DNA from: GCA-2746235 sp049609225
GTDB lineage: Bacteria > Planctomycetota > UBA1135
Length of the DNA stretch: 37,520 nt
NCBI GenBank assembly: GCA_049609225.1
Contig: JBMYYH010000019.1
Span: 1-37,520 of the forward strand
Direction of reading: 5' to 3'
Positions 26,257 through 33,776 of the stretch are shown one piece after another. Position numbers and translations under genes: made by a program. Below the pieces are notes generated by a model. The model was not told the origin of the DNA. It worked only from the letters and a program-made list of their open reading frames with translations, and ran no database searches. Positions within the stretch are counted from its first letter, which is position 1; each line of letters opens with the position of its first letter.

Positions 26257-27888
26257 CTAGCGGCCGCGGTCGACCTCGGCAAGGGTGCCTAAGGTCTCTA
26301 GAACGGAATCTCCTGAGGGGACCTGTGGGTCCTCCATCAGCTCGAGACGGTGGTTCAGGCCCTCCAGAGAGCCTGAAAGGTGCTTCCAATGGTGCACCAC
26401 GCCAGGTTGGGCCCGAATGCGCACCCGCGAGGGCTGCTCCAGGGCGCGTAGGCGGCGCAAAATGCGTAGAGCGCCAGCCTTGTGATGCGCGGTATTGCCG
26501 CTGCCCCCACAACCACGACACATCGACTCGCTGGCCCGCGCAGGCCCGGTGCCCAGACGTCTGCGGGTGAAAGCCATCAGGCCGAAACTACCGAGCCGGC
26601 CACTCTTCATGCGCGCACGATCCTCGCGCAGATGTTCGCGCAGGCAACGCTCGACTTCGCGGCGATGCGCACTCTCGGCCATGTCGATGAAATCCACCAC
26701 CATGATTCCGCCGAGGTCGCGCAAACGAGCCTGACGCGCGACTTCCTTCGCCGCCATCAGGTTGGTCTCCAGCGCGGTCTGCTCCAGCGAGTCGCCGTCG
26801 GTGCGACCACTATTGACATCGATCGCGGTGAGGGCCTCGGTCTCGTGAATCACGATGGAAGCACCGCGTCCGATCGGCACGCGACTACGGAACAACTGCT
26901 GGAAGGGAGCTTCCAACTGCAGCGCTTCGAACAGCGGGCGGGGCTCTTCATAACGCTTCAGGGTGACGCGTTGTTCAGCACCCTTCTCGACCAGGAACTG
27001 TTCCAAGGCCTGCGAAGTCGTTTGATCATCACAAAGAATCTCGGTGACATCGCCGTGGAACAACTCGCGACATGCGCGCACCGCCGTGGTCTCTTCCGCC
27101 AAGGCCAACACCGGCGGCTTGGCTTTGGCGAAGTCACGACAGATCGTATTCCAACGTTCCTGCAGACGTTTGAGGTCATGCGCCAAGACGCGCTTCGGTT
27201 GTCCCGAAGCAGCAGTTCGCGCGATCACCGGCAACTCCACGCCATCGCCCAAGGTCAACAAGGTCTCGCGCAAACGTTGGCGTTCCTCGGCTTCCTCGAT
27301 CCTACGACTGACGCCAATGCGTCCGAGAGTGGGCATCCAAACCAGACAGAATCCGGCCAAGCTCAAGTGCATGGTGAGGGTTGCACCCTTGCCGCGAACG
27401 GGATCGCGCAGCACTTGCACCAACACCGGGCGTCCGACCTGCAGGAGTCCGGCAATGGAAGGGCCAGGCTCCGGATCTGGAATCGAATCCGGATCTTCAC
27501 AGACATCATGCGGGGTGCTTTCCTGCTCCAGATTCGGTGCGTCCGGCGGAGCAGCTTCCGCCGCTTCACTCTCGTCGTCTTCCGGACCACGTCCACGCGG
27601 GATCGGGGTTGCAGCGACTTCGACTGCCGAGAGATCGGCATCGGCGCAGGCGGGGTGCACATTGCCGACATGCAGGAACCCCGCACGGCGGTCTCCAAAG
27701 TCGACGAAGGCGGCATCCAAACCTTCTTCCACCTTGCGCACCACGCCAAGGTAGATATTGCCCACGACGGAGCCGCGCTCCGGTTGCGCACAACGCAAAT
27801 CGAGTAGCTCCCCCGCCTCGACCAAGCCGATGCGGATCTCCTCCGGGTCGCGGGCATTCACGACCAGGGTGCGACCGGCGGAGGTCAT
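26257..27888 (-). CDS. rng: Ribonuclease G/E family endoribonuclease
   Basis: A 543-aa endoribonuclease of the RNase E/G family, which processes rRNA and decays mRNA. It has an N-terminal S1 domain (NIYLGVVRKVEEGLDAAFVD, 44-63). The S1 domain is interrupted at about residues 92-146 by an acidic, proline-rich insertion. The DNase-I-like catalytic domain contains Asp357 in TAIDVNSGR and the Asp pair in VVDFIDM (399, 402). The zinc-link motif is CRGC (457-460). No long C-terminal degradosome scaffold follows, so it is RNase G-like in size. ATG 27888 overlaps the HPr stop as ATGA. rplU and rpmA lie directly downstream. Confidence 0.94.
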   Translation of the reverse strand: MTSAGRTLVVNARDPEEIRIGLVEAGELLDLRCAQPERGSVVGNIYLGVVRKVEEGLDAAFVDFGDRRAGFLHVGNVHPACADADLSAVEVAATPIPRGRGPEDDESEAAEAAPPDAPNLEQESTPHDVCEDPDSIPDPEPGPSIAGLLQVGRPVLVQVLRDPVRGKGATLTMHLSLAGFCLVWMPTLGRIGVSRRIEEAEERQRLRETLLTLGDGVELPVIARTAASGQPKRVLAHDLKRLQERWNTICRDFAKAKPPVLALAEETTAVRACRELFHGDVTEILCDDQTTSQALEQFLVEKGAEQRVTLKRYEEPRPLFEALQLEAPFQQLFRSRVPIGRGASIVIHETEALTAIDVNSGRTDGDSLEQTALETNLMAAKEVARQARLRDLGGIMVVDFIDMAESAHRREVERCLREHLREDRARMKSGRLGSFGLMAFTRRRLGTGPARASESMCRGCGGSGNTAHHKAGALRILRRLRALEQPSRVRIRAQPGVVHHWKHLSGSLEGLNHRLELMEDPQVPSGDSVLETLGTLAEVDRGR

Positions 27889-28166
27889 GACAGGGCTTCG
27901 CCTTCTTCCGCCAGCAGGATCGCAACCATGCGCTCGGCCGCGGCTTCCGCCTGCGGACCTTGGGCATGCACCTCGACCTCGGCGCCCTGCGTGGCACCTA
28001 AGGTCATCACCGAAAGGATGCTGCGTGCATCCGCAACCCGGCCATCGCAGCGCAGCTCAATGCTGGCTTCGAAATCCACCGCCGCGGAGACGATGGCATG
28101 ACTGGGGCGCGCGTGGATGCCATGGGCATTCACGACCTTCGCCTTACGGACGACGGTCTGTTCCAT
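27885..28166 (-). CDS. HPr-family phosphocarrier protein (NPr-like)
   Basis: A 93-aa HPr-fold protein that relays phosphate from enzyme I to EIIA proteins. The active-site histidine is His18 in NAHGIHARPSH. Ser49 in DARSILSVMTLGA aligns with the regulatory serine (Ser46) of Gram-positive HPr. The neighbours hpf and ptsN and the absence of any sugar EIIBC suggest the nitrogen-related PTS (NPr, ptsO) rather than sugar uptake. Enzyme I and HPr kinase are not in the window. It is 12 bases after ptsN and overlaps rng by four bases (ATGA). Confidence 0.92.
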   Translation of the reverse strand: MEQTVVRKAKVVNAHGIHARPSHAIVSAAVDFEASIELRCDGRVADARSILSVMTLGATQGAEVEVHAQGPQAEAAAERMVAILLAEEGEALS

Positions 28167-28178
28167 CGATGGAAGGAA

Positions 28179-28640
28179 TCAGGCCGGAGCCAGCTCGGTC
28201 AGAAGTTCGACCACCTGCGCGCCGGACGAGGCCTGGCGAGCGAAGGAGACGAAATCCTCGTGCTGTGCGATCTCGGCGATCCAACGAAGCAGTCCGATAT
28301 GCGCATCCGCATCCTGCTCGGGGCGGATCACGCAGAAGAAGACATGCACATCTTCACCATCCAAGGCGGAGAAATCGACACCATCTTGATGGATGCCGAC
28401 GACTACCGTCACCTTATCGGTGTGGGGCGACTTGATGTGCGGGATGCCGACACCGGAACTGCCGGTCGAGCCCTGAGATTCACGCAGGAGCAAAGCGGCC
28501 TGAATGGCATCGCGATGCGCGGTGAGGTCCGGGTTGACCTGAACAAGACCGTCCACCAACGCAGCAAGTACGTGGTCGGAATCGGGTGCTTGGATGTCGA
28601 GCAGGATGGCCTGCTCGGGGAAGAGTTCCACGTAGCTCAT
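28179..28640 (-). CDS. ptsN: PTS EIIA of the fructose/nitrogen family
   Basis: A 153-aa single-domain EIIA protein. The phosphorylated residue is His68 in SSGVGIPHIKSPH, the hallmark of the fructose/Ntr EIIA family. Further family blocks are KVTVVVGIHQDGVDFSALDG and HVFFCVIRP. No transport domain is attached and no permease is near, which fits a regulatory EIIA-Ntr. The start is ATG 28640, 7 bases after the hpf stop; the frame upstream overlaps hpf. It acts as phosphate acceptor from the HPr protein encoded next. Its regulatory targets are not visible here. Confidence 0.92.
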   Translation of the reverse strand: MSYVELFPEQAILLDIQAPDSDHVLAALVDGLVQVNPDLTAHRDAIQAALLLRESQGSTGSSGVGIPHIKSPHTDKVTVVVGIHQDGVDFSALDGEDVHVFFCVIRPEQDADAHIGLLRWIAEIAQHEDFVSFARQASSGAQVVELLTELAPA

Positions 28641-28647
28641 GGAGTGC

Positions 28648-28962
28648 TTATTCCGCGGCACGGTGACGCCGTGCTTTTGCGGAGTGTTTTTCTTTGTCTT
28701 TAAGGATTTGACGTTCGAGCTTGTCGACCACGCTGTCGACCGCGGAACGCCCATCGGCTGCGCTCGTGTGCGCAACAAAAGGTTCACCCTTCTGGCGGTG
28801 CAAGAGACCTTCGCAGGCCACCTCGTTTGCCTCAGTGACGAAAACCATCTCCCCCTTCTCGAATGTCTCCCCGAATCGCTCTAGTTTCTCGAGCTGCTTG
28901 CCAGCGTATTCGCGCAGGGCCTTCGGGAAGGATTCGTGACGGAAAGTGACTTCGATGTTCAT
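28648..28962 (-). CDS. hpf: Ribosome hibernation-promoting factor (short form)
   Basis: A 104-aa protein of the HPF/RaiA/YfiA family that binds the 30S subunit in slow growth and blocks mRNA and tRNA sites. It begins MNIEVTFRHESFPKALREYA and continues with EKLERFGETFEKGEMVFVTE and the helix SVVDKLERQILKDKEKH, ending in a basic tail. It lacks the C-terminal dimerisation domain of long HPF. The start is ATG 28962 without a clear Shine-Dalgarno. The order hpf-ptsN-HPr parallels the proteobacterial rpoN-hpf-ptsN-rapZ-ptsO cluster, without rpoN and rapZ. Confidence 0.92.
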   Translation of the reverse strand: MNIEVTFRHESFPKALREYAGKQLEKLERFGETFEKGEMVFVTEANEVACEGLLHRQKGEPFVAHTSAADGRSAVDSVVDKLERQILKDKEKHSAKARRHRAAE

Positions 28963-28991
28963 GGGTGGATGGGAGGGGCTTGGGGGTCCTC

Positions 28992-29008
28992 CGTACCTAT
29001 AGGGTACG
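28992..29008. promoter_or_regulatory. CGTACC-TATAG-GGTACG inverted repeat before hpf
   Basis: A 6-bp perfect inverted repeat with a 5-base centre overlaps the truA stop, about 30 bases upstream of the hpf start. It could be an operator or a small hairpin for separate control of hpf-ptsN. There is no direct evidence for either. Confidence 0.25.
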
Positions 29009-29809
29009 CTCTCCCCCGGTTCCGCGAAAGGGCGGGAAAGGGTCCTGGGAGTAAAGCACGCGCCAGAGGTAAAGCCCCTCCGGAGGTGCCGTGACTCCTG
29101 CCCTTTTACGGTCGCCGGAGTCGCGCACATGACCAATCCACTCGGGTGCATGCTTGCGCATTCCCACATCCCAAAGGCTGCCGACCATATTGCGTACCTG
29201 TCGGTACAGGAATCCACCACCGCGGAAGTGGAATGCCAGCCCACCACGCATGGGTTGAATGTGGACGGAATCGATGCGGCGGATACTGGTTTTGGTGGTG
29301 CGTCCGGCAGCGGCGAAGGCTGCAAAATCATGCGTGCCAAGAAAGTGTTTACTGGCCTCGCGCATGGCATGAAGGTCCAAGGGTTGGCGCACCCAAGCCA
29401 CACTGCCGCGTTGCAAGACCGGGCGTGTATCCCCCAGCGCGCAAAGGTAGACATAGTGCTTGCCGACGGCGCTCATACGCGCATGGAAATCTTCCTCGAC
29501 GGCCGCGGCATCGCGCACCGCCAAATCGTATTCCAGATAAGCATTGATGGCGCGACGGATCTTGTCGGCCGGCATCTTGCTCCAAGTGGAGAAGTGCACC
29601 ACCTGCCCCCAAGCATGGACGCCGCTGTCGGTGCGGCCGCTGCCATGCATGACGACTTGTTCGCCGGACACCGCCGCCCAGGCAAGCTCCAAGTCTTCCT
29701 GCACCGTGCGGAAACCGGGTTGGCGCTGAAAACCGTGGAAGGCACCTCCGGCATACTTGATGCGCAAGGCGATGCGCCGCGGTGCGTCGACCGAAGGGAG
29801 TTCAGTCAT
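28997..29809 (-). CDS. truA: tRNA pseudouridine(38-40) synthase
   Basis: A 270-aa enzyme that makes pseudouridine at positions 38-40 of the tRNA anticodon stem-loop. The catalytic aspartate is Asp61 in GSGRTDSGVHAWGQV. Other family parts are KYAGGAFHGFQRQPGFRTVQ (N-terminus) and FRGGGFLYRQVRNMVGSLWDVG. The start is ATG 29809, overlapping the recR end by 8 bases; the frame stays open to 29896 but only within recR. Length is normal. Confidence 0.95.
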   Translation of the reverse strand: MTELPSVDAPRRIALRIKYAGGAFHGFQRQPGFRTVQEDLELAWAAVSGEQVVMHGSGRTDSGVHAWGQVVHFSTWSKMPADKIRRAINAYLEYDLAVRDAAAVEEDFHARMSAVGKHYVYLCALGDTRPVLQRGSVAWVRQPLDLHAMREASKHFLGTHDFAAFAAAGRTTKTSIRRIDSVHIQPMRGGLAFHFRGGGFLYRQVRNMVGSLWDVGMRKHAPEWIGHVRDSGDRKRAGVTAPPEGLYLWRVLYSQDPFPPFRGTGGERTL

Positions 29810-30404
29810 CGAGCGGGCGTCGGCCTTGGTAGGCATCGGCCAGGATCTCGCCGTGAAGGTATTCAAGTCGCGCGCCGACAGGCAGGCCGCGTGCAAGTCT
29901 AGTCACGCGCACTTCGCAACCGGCCAGGGCCTCGATGACCTTGAGCGCGGCACCTTCCCCTTCACGGTCTGGCGCGGTCGCGAGAACCACTTCCTTTACC
30001 CCATCGGTTTCAATGCGATGACGCAAGGCGCGCAGAGCACCGGCATCCGGTTCCGCACCTTCGCGCGGGGCGAAGCCTTCCAGCAACACGTGGTAGAGGC
30101 CGTTGTGAATGCCAGCGCTTTCCAGCTTCTCGACTTCGCGCGGGCCTTCGACCACGCAGACCAAAGTGCGATCGCGACTCTCTTCGGCGCAGATCGAACA
30201 AGGAGAACGCAGGGTGATGTTGCCACAGGTTTCGCAGCGCCGCGTCTCCACCCGTGCATCGCGCAAAGCCACGGCCAATTCCGCGACTTCTTCGGTGGGC
30301 GAACGCAAGACATGCAGCGCCATGCGCTCCGCACTGCGTGCGCCTACCCCCGGGAATCGCTCCAGGGCGCGGATCAATCGTTCGAGCGGTTCCGGGAAAG
30401 CCAA
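29802..30404 (-). CDS. recR: Recombination protein RecR
   Basis: A 200-aa RecR, which works with RecO (and RecF) to load RecA on gapped DNA. Domain order is as expected: helix-hairpin-helix (FPGVGARSAERMALHVL), a four-cysteine zinc finger (Cys57, 60, 69 and 72: CETC and CSIC), a Toprim domain (VCVVEGPREVEKLE, ATAPDREGEGAALKV) and the C-terminal ARGLPVGARLEYLHGEIL with AYQGRR. It starts 5 bases after the ybaB stop, in the common dnaX-ybaB-recR order. Confidence 0.96.
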   Translation of the reverse strand: MAFPEPLERLIRALERFPGVGARSAERMALHVLRSPTEEVAELAVALRDARVETRRCETCGNITLRSPCSICAEESRDRTLVCVVEGPREVEKLESAGIHNGLYHVLLEGFAPREGAEPDAGALRALRHRIETDGVKEVVLATAPDREGEGAALKVIEALAGCEVRVTRLARGLPVGARLEYLHGEILADAYQGRRPLDD

Positions 30405-30409
30405 GGGCT

Positions 30410-30733
30410 CTACATCATGCCGGGAAGGCCCATGCCGCCGGTGACGCCTTTCATGGCTTCGGCGTTGGCTGCTTCCGCATTCTTCAAGGCTTCCTTGATC
30501 GCAACACCGACCAAGTCCTCAAGCATGTCGACCTCTTCCGCATCGACCACTTCCGGCTTGATGGTGATGCCGACGAACTCACGCGCGCCGTTGATCTTCA
30601 CCACCACGGCTCCACCACCGGCACTGCCCTCGAAGACGGCCTTCGCCATCTCTTCCTGCACTTCGGTGACCTGCCGTTGCATTTTTTTCGCTTGGCGCAA
30701 CAGTCCGCCAAGATCTCCAAGACTTCCAGCCAT
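30410..30733 (-). CDS. ybaB: YbaB/EbfC nucleoid-associated protein
   Basis: A 107-aa DNA-binding protein of the YbaB/EbfC family, found between dnaX and recR in many bacteria. It has the helical LLRQAKKMQRQVTEVQEEM, then the beta segment GGGAVVVKINGAREFVGITI and KPEVVDAEEVDMLEDLV, and a Gly/Met-rich tail. Seven consecutive A residues encode the Lys-Lys of QAKKMQ. Length is typical. It is 34 bases after dnaX and 5 before recR. Confidence 0.95.
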   Translation of the reverse strand: MAGSLGDLGGLLRQAKKMQRQVTEVQEEMAKAVFEGSAGGGAVVVKINGAREFVGITIKPEVVDAEEVDMLEDLVGVAIKEALKNAEAANAEAMKGVTGGMGLPGMM

Positions 30734-30767
30734 GTTTCTTCTCTACGTTTAGGACAACCGTGGGCTG

Positions 30768-32582
30768 TCAGGGTGTTTCTTCCTGGCCATCAAAGGACGA
30801 CAGCAGGGAGTCGACGACAGGATCGTCGAGGGCTTTCTCACCATCTTCAAAAGTGAACTTCCAAGGGCCGGGGCTCCAAGGGAGACGGGCCAAGGCATTG
30901 AGCTCGAGTGGATCATCGAGCAGGTCGCGGTCGCGCGGCGGTGGCGGAAACAGGTTCATGGTGACGACATCCCCTTCCACCTTGCCGGTGACGAAGTTGC
31001 GTCGCACGATGGTCGCGAGGGTGGGACGTTCCTGTTCCAGCTTCTGCAGCAAGGCTTCGACATCGCGCAAGACCTCGGTGGCCGGCATCGGTGTCGGCAT
31101 GTGCGAGGTTGCAGCGGTTGGTGCGACGACTGGTGCAGCTTCGGGCTCGCGTTCCTGTGCCTCCGCGGTTGCGGCCGGCGGTAAGGGCGCGGGCATCGAG
31201 GGCGGAGGTTCCGGCGGTGCTTGTGGCACGGCCGGCGGGATGGTGGGCATGGGCCCTGGGTTTGCAGCTTGCGGGGTTTGCGGTGCGCTGGGAGCTGGCG
31301 CGCTTATGGCGGGCGCGGGTGCGCTTTGTGCCGGTGCTGGTGCTGAAGCCGGCGTTGGTGCCGGCGCAGCGCTTGCCTGTGGTGGAGGCGTAGGACTCGG
31401 TGCTGGTGCGGCAGCACTTGGCTTTGGTGCTACGGCGCTGAGGTCTCCATCCAGGAGCCGACGCAACTCGAAGAACTCACCAATCCGCGCTGCGCGCAAG
31501 ATGGTCCATTCGAGCAGGGCGCGTGCACCCAGAGGTGCCTTCTGCATACGGCTCTCCAATTGGAACATCATGCCGAGGATCGCTTCCAGACGATCGCGCC
31601 CCAAGGTACGCGCCAATTCAATCGTGCGCTCCCGACGTTCGGCCGCTGGGATCACACCCACTGCATCCTCCCCCAGTAAAGCGATGTGCAACAGATCGCG
31701 CAAGGCATCGACGGCCTGCTCCACGAAGTCTCGCTCGGTACCACCCCGTTGCAGGAAGGCATCTACCGACTGCAGGATGGTGCCGGGATGATCCGCGGCA
31801 ACGGCTTCAAACAAATCAAGCCACCGTTCCGGACGTGCCAGTCCAGCGACCATCTCGAGGTCGTCGAGCGTGACGTGTTCCCCAGCGGTAGCGAGCACCT
31901 GATCGAGCATCGATTCGGCATCGCGCATGCCACCGCGACAACCATGGGCAATCGCGCGCAGCACCTCGACTTCGACCTTCATGCCTTCGGCATCGCAGAC
32001 CCGTTGCAGTTTGGTCTGGATATCCTCTTCACGGATCCGACGGAACTCGAAGATTTGACACCGCGAAACGATGGTGTCTGGGATCTTGTGCGGATCGGTG
32101 GTCGCGAACAGGAACATCGCGTGGGCGGGCGGTTCCTCCAAGGTCTTTAGCAAGGCATCAAAAGCCTGGCCGGAAAGACGCTGCACCTCGTCGATGATGT
32201 AGATCTTGCGCCGGTCGCGAATCGGATTGGTCTGTACCGCATCGCGGATACTGCGCACATCATCAACGCCGTTATTGGAAGCGCCGTCGATCTCGACCAC
32301 ATCGATGTCGCCACCGCGCTCGATCTCGAGACACATCTCGCATTCCAGGCAGGGCTCGACGGTTGGCCCGTTCACGCAGTTCATCGACTTGGCGATGATG
32401 CGTGCCGTCGTCGTCTTGCCGACGCCGCGTGGACCCACCAGGAGATAGGCCTGACCGATACGCTGGCGCTCGATCGCCTGGCTCAGCGCGCGGACGATGT
32501 GATCTTGGCCGATGACCTCGGCGAAGCTGCGCGGGCGATACTTGCGCGCAAATACGCGGTAGGTCGGGGCTGCTTCGCTCAC
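30768..32582 (-). CDS. dnaX: DNA polymerase III subunits gamma/tau
   Basis: A 604-aa clamp-loader ATPase of the replicative polymerase. The N-terminus reads YRVFARKYRPRSFAEVIGQD, followed by Walker A GPRGVGKTTTA (50-60), the zinc module ending CLECEMC, Walker B IYIIDEVQRLS (the usual histidine of IDEVHMLS is Gln), sensor-1 FLFATTDPHKIP, and the arginine-finger segment SRCQIFEFRRI. A long Pro/Ala linker (about residues 385-490) leads to a tau-like C-terminal domain. No obvious programmed frameshift site for a short gamma form was found. The start is ATG 32582. It lies 55 bases after the SRP RNA gene. Confidence 0.95.
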   Translation of the reverse strand: MSEAAPTYRVFARKYRPRSFAEVIGQDHIVRALSQAIERQRIGQAYLLVGPRGVGKTTTARIIAKSMNCVNGPTVEPCLECEMCLEIERGGDIDVVEIDGASNNGVDDVRSIRDAVQTNPIRDRRKIYIIDEVQRLSGQAFDALLKTLEEPPAHAMFLFATTDPHKIPDTIVSRCQIFEFRRIREEDIQTKLQRVCDAEGMKVEVEVLRAIAHGCRGGMRDAESMLDQVLATAGEHVTLDDLEMVAGLARPERWLDLFEAVAADHPGTILQSVDAFLQRGGTERDFVEQAVDALRDLLHIALLGEDAVGVIPAAERRERTIELARTLGRDRLEAILGMMFQLESRMQKAPLGARALLEWTILRAARIGEFFELRRLLDGDLSAVAPKPSAAAPAPSPTPPPQASAAPAPTPASAPAPAQSAPAPAISAPAPSAPQTPQAANPGPMPTIPPAVPQAPPEPPPSMPAPLPPAATAEAQEREPEAAPVVAPTAATSHMPTPMPATEVLRDVEALLQKLEQERPTLATIVRRNFVTGKVEGDVVTMNLFPPPPRDRDLLDDPLELNALARLPWSPGPWKFTFEDGEKALDDPVVDSLLSSFDGQEETP

Positions 32583-32637
32583 CTGTTCATCCTAGCAGAC
32601 GCTCTACTAGGGAATTCTTGCCGGTGGAAGATGCAAA

Positions 32638-32758
32638 GCAGGAACCGGAGGCCCGGACCTCCACGGCACCCGGACGCTATCACTTAGAGCTGCTTCGTTC
32701 CCGATCTGACTCGGTTCACGACAGTTCCGCTGCGTAGTGCCGGACCCCCGGTTCCTGC
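32638..32758 (-). ncRNA. ffs: Signal recognition particle RNA, small bacterial type
   Basis: The minus strand contains the SRP domain IV signature: GTCAGATCGGGAACGAAGCA followed by GC, with a GGAA tetraloop closed by C-G pairs and the asymmetric loop that binds Ffh. The ends pair perfectly over 11 bp (GCAGGAACCGG with CCGGTTCCTGC at 32748-32758 and 32638-32648), and a second paired block lies inside (GGTCCGGCAC with GTGCCG). The size is about 121 nt, slightly longer than the E. coli 4.5S RNA. The position just upstream of dnaX is well known for this gene. The exact ends were set from the closing stem. Confidence 0.93.
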
Positions 32759-32770
32759 GTTGCGATCGAA

Positions 32771-32858
32771 TGGCGGAGAGGGAGGGATTTGAACCCTCGG
32801 TACCTTGCGGTACACACGCTTTCCAAGCGTGCTCATTCGGCCACTCTGACACCTCTCC
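32771..32858 (-). tRNA. tRNA-Ser(GGA), reads UCC and UCU
   Basis: An 88-nt class II tRNA with encoded CCA. The acceptor stem GGAGAGG pairs with CCTCTCC. The anticodon loop TTGGAAA in the stem CACGC/GCGTG gives anticodon GGA. A long variable arm (TGTACCGCAAGGTACC) is typical of tRNA-Ser. The T-arm is GAGGGTTCAAATCCCTC. Confidence 0.97.
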
Positions 32859-32879
32859 ACTGATTCGACAAAAAGCGTA

Positions 32880-32896
32880 TTCCCCAGGCTGGGGAA
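32880..32896 (-). terminator. Hairpin with T-run between the two tRNA-Ser genes
   Basis: The stem TTCCCC/GGGGAA with loop AGCCT begins right after the CCA of tRNA-Ser(CGA) and is followed on the minus strand by TACGCTTTTTG. It could be a terminator with partial read-through, or a processing hairpin in a joint transcript. Confidence 0.5.
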
Positions 32897-32986
32897 TGGC
32901 GGAGAGGGAGAGATTCGAACTCTCGGAGGCCTTGCGACCTCACTGGTTTTCGAAACCAGCCCATTCGGCCACTCTGGCACCTCTCC
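32897..32986 (-). tRNA. tRNA-Ser(CGA), reads UCG
   Basis: A 90-nt class II tRNA with encoded CCA. The acceptor stem GGAGAGG matches that of the neighbouring tRNA-Ser. The anticodon loop TTCGAAA in the stem CTGGT/ACCAG gives CGA. The long variable arm contains GAGGTCGCAAGGCCTC. The T-arm is GAGAGTTCGAATCTCTC. The D-arm region is almost identical to the GGA gene, suggesting a duplication origin. Confidence 0.97.
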
Positions 32987-32998
32987 AATGGGGCGGAA

Positions 32999-33027
32999 AT
33001 GATAGCGGCGCTGGGTGGCGGACGGAA
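32999..33027 (-). promoter_or_regulatory. Candidate sigma-70-type promoter of the tRNA-Ser/SRP group
   Basis: Read on the minus strand, TATCAT (5 of 6 to TATAAT) lies 12 bases before the tRNA-Ser(CGA) 5' end, with a poor -35 (TTCCGT) 17 bases upstream. The -10 is convincing; the -35 is not. Confidence 0.4.
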
Positions 33028-33030
33028 GCC

Positions 33031-33576
33031 CTAAGTAGGCCCAGACTTGTCTTCCGACGCGGCTTTTTTCTTGGCCGCAGCTGTGCTGGCCCTCTTGCGC
33101 CGAAAGAACTCCTGCAGCATGCCTGCACTCTCCTCAGCCAGAACCCCACCCTGGGCCTCAATGCGGTGATTCAGGCCTGGCAGCTCCAGAATCCGCACCA
33201 AGGATTCGATGCCTCCGAACTTCGGATCCGCCGCTCCATAGACGATGCGTTTGACGCGTGCGTGCAGGAGTGCGCCGGTGCATTGAATGCAGGGCTCCAA
33301 AGTGCAGTACAGCTCCGCTTCTGGAAGACGTTTCTCCCCTGCTGCACTGAAGGCTTGTGAGAGCGCCAACATCTCGGCGTGGGCCGTTGCGTCCTGCAAG
33401 GCTTCGACGGTATTCGCACCGCGCCCGAGGATCTCATTGCCACGCACGAGGACAGCGCCGACGGGGACCTCATCCTGAGCCCAGGCGTTGCGGGCTTCGC
33501 GCAGGGCCAGCTCCATGATGACCTGATCCCGTTCCTCCGGAGTCTCCGGCTCACGCAGCGGGAAGAGGAGTGCCAT
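33031..33576 (-). CDS. tadA: tRNA-specific adenosine deaminase
   Basis: A 181-aa zinc-dependent deaminase that converts A34 to inosine in tRNA-Arg(ACG), allowing it to read CGU, CGC and CGA. Zinc and catalytic residues are visible: His66 and Glu68 in TAHAEMLAL, Cys96 and Cys99 in EPCIQCTGAL. Other family blocks are AQDEVPVGAVLV and YGAADPKFGG. The N-terminus has about 20 extra residues (a start at Met21 is possible), and the C-terminus has a Lys/Ala-rich tail. Its tRNA substrate, tRNA-Arg(ACG), is the next gene upstream on the same strand, so both may be on one transcript. Confidence 0.95.
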   Translation of the reverse strand: MALLFPLREPETPEERDQVIMELALREARNAWAQDEVPVGAVLVRGNEILGRGANTVEALQDATAHAEMLALSQAFSAAGEKRLPEAELYCTLEPCIQCTGALLHARVKRIVYGAADPKFGGIESLVRILELPGLNHRIEAQGGVLAEESAGMLQEFFRRKRASTAAAKKKAASEDKSGPT

Positions 33577-33584
33577 GCGTATCG

Positions 33585-33619
33585 CTCGCGTTTTCGCGAG
33601 GGGCCGACGAAAGCGTCGG
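33585..33619 (-). promoter_or_regulatory. Two tandem hairpins directly upstream of tadA
   Basis: On the minus strand, CCGACG-CTTT-CGTCGG is followed at once by CTCGCG-AAAA-CGCGAG, ending 8 bases before the tadA ATG. Both are perfect 6-bp stems with 4-base loops. They could control tadA translation or mark RNA processing. No T-run follows, so termination is unlikely. Confidence 0.45.
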
Positions 33620-33646
33620 TCTTGATCTCATCTCATCTCAAACGAG

Positions 33647-33672
33647 AGAGTGGCGCGCCCGGGAGGATTCGA
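33647..33672 (-). repeat. 26-bp exact copy of the tRNA-Arg 3' end
   Basis: This stretch is identical to 33773-33798, which covers the 3' half of the T-arm, the acceptor strand and CCA of tRNA-Arg(ACG) plus four flanking bases. The copies are in direct orientation, 100 bases apart. The rest of a tRNA is absent here. Such 3'-end duplications mark site-specific integration in tRNA genes, but no integrase is present, so recombination or tRNA duplication remnants are alternatives. Confidence 0.75.
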
Positions 33673-33739
33673 GGCGAAGGCGGCGTTGCGAAGCGACGCC
33701 AACCCGACTCGAAGTATTCCGCGGGTGAGCCGCGAGAGA

Positions 33740-33769
33740 GCTGATTTCGCGCTTGCGCGGAAAATCAGC
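33740..33769 (-). terminator. Hairpin just downstream of tRNA-Arg
   Basis: The stem GCTGATTT/AAATCAGC with an inner CGCGC-AA-GCGCG stem lies 7 bases past the tRNA-Arg CCA. It is followed by TCTCTCG on the minus strand, a weak U-tract. It may terminate or process the tRNA transcript before tadA. Confidence 0.4.
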
Positions 33770-33776
33770 GAAAGAG

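Noticed and set aside
28658..28678. GCACGG-TGACG-CCGTGC followed by TTTT on the plus strand, terminator-like
   Set aside because: It lies within hpf on the opposite strand and there is no plus-strand gene for it to terminate.
30682..30688. Run of seven A residues in ybaB as a possible programmed frameshift site
   Set aside because: It encodes the conserved Lys-Lys of YbaB, the frame continues normally, and the alternative frame adds nothing recognisable. The known dnaX frameshift site is in a different gene.
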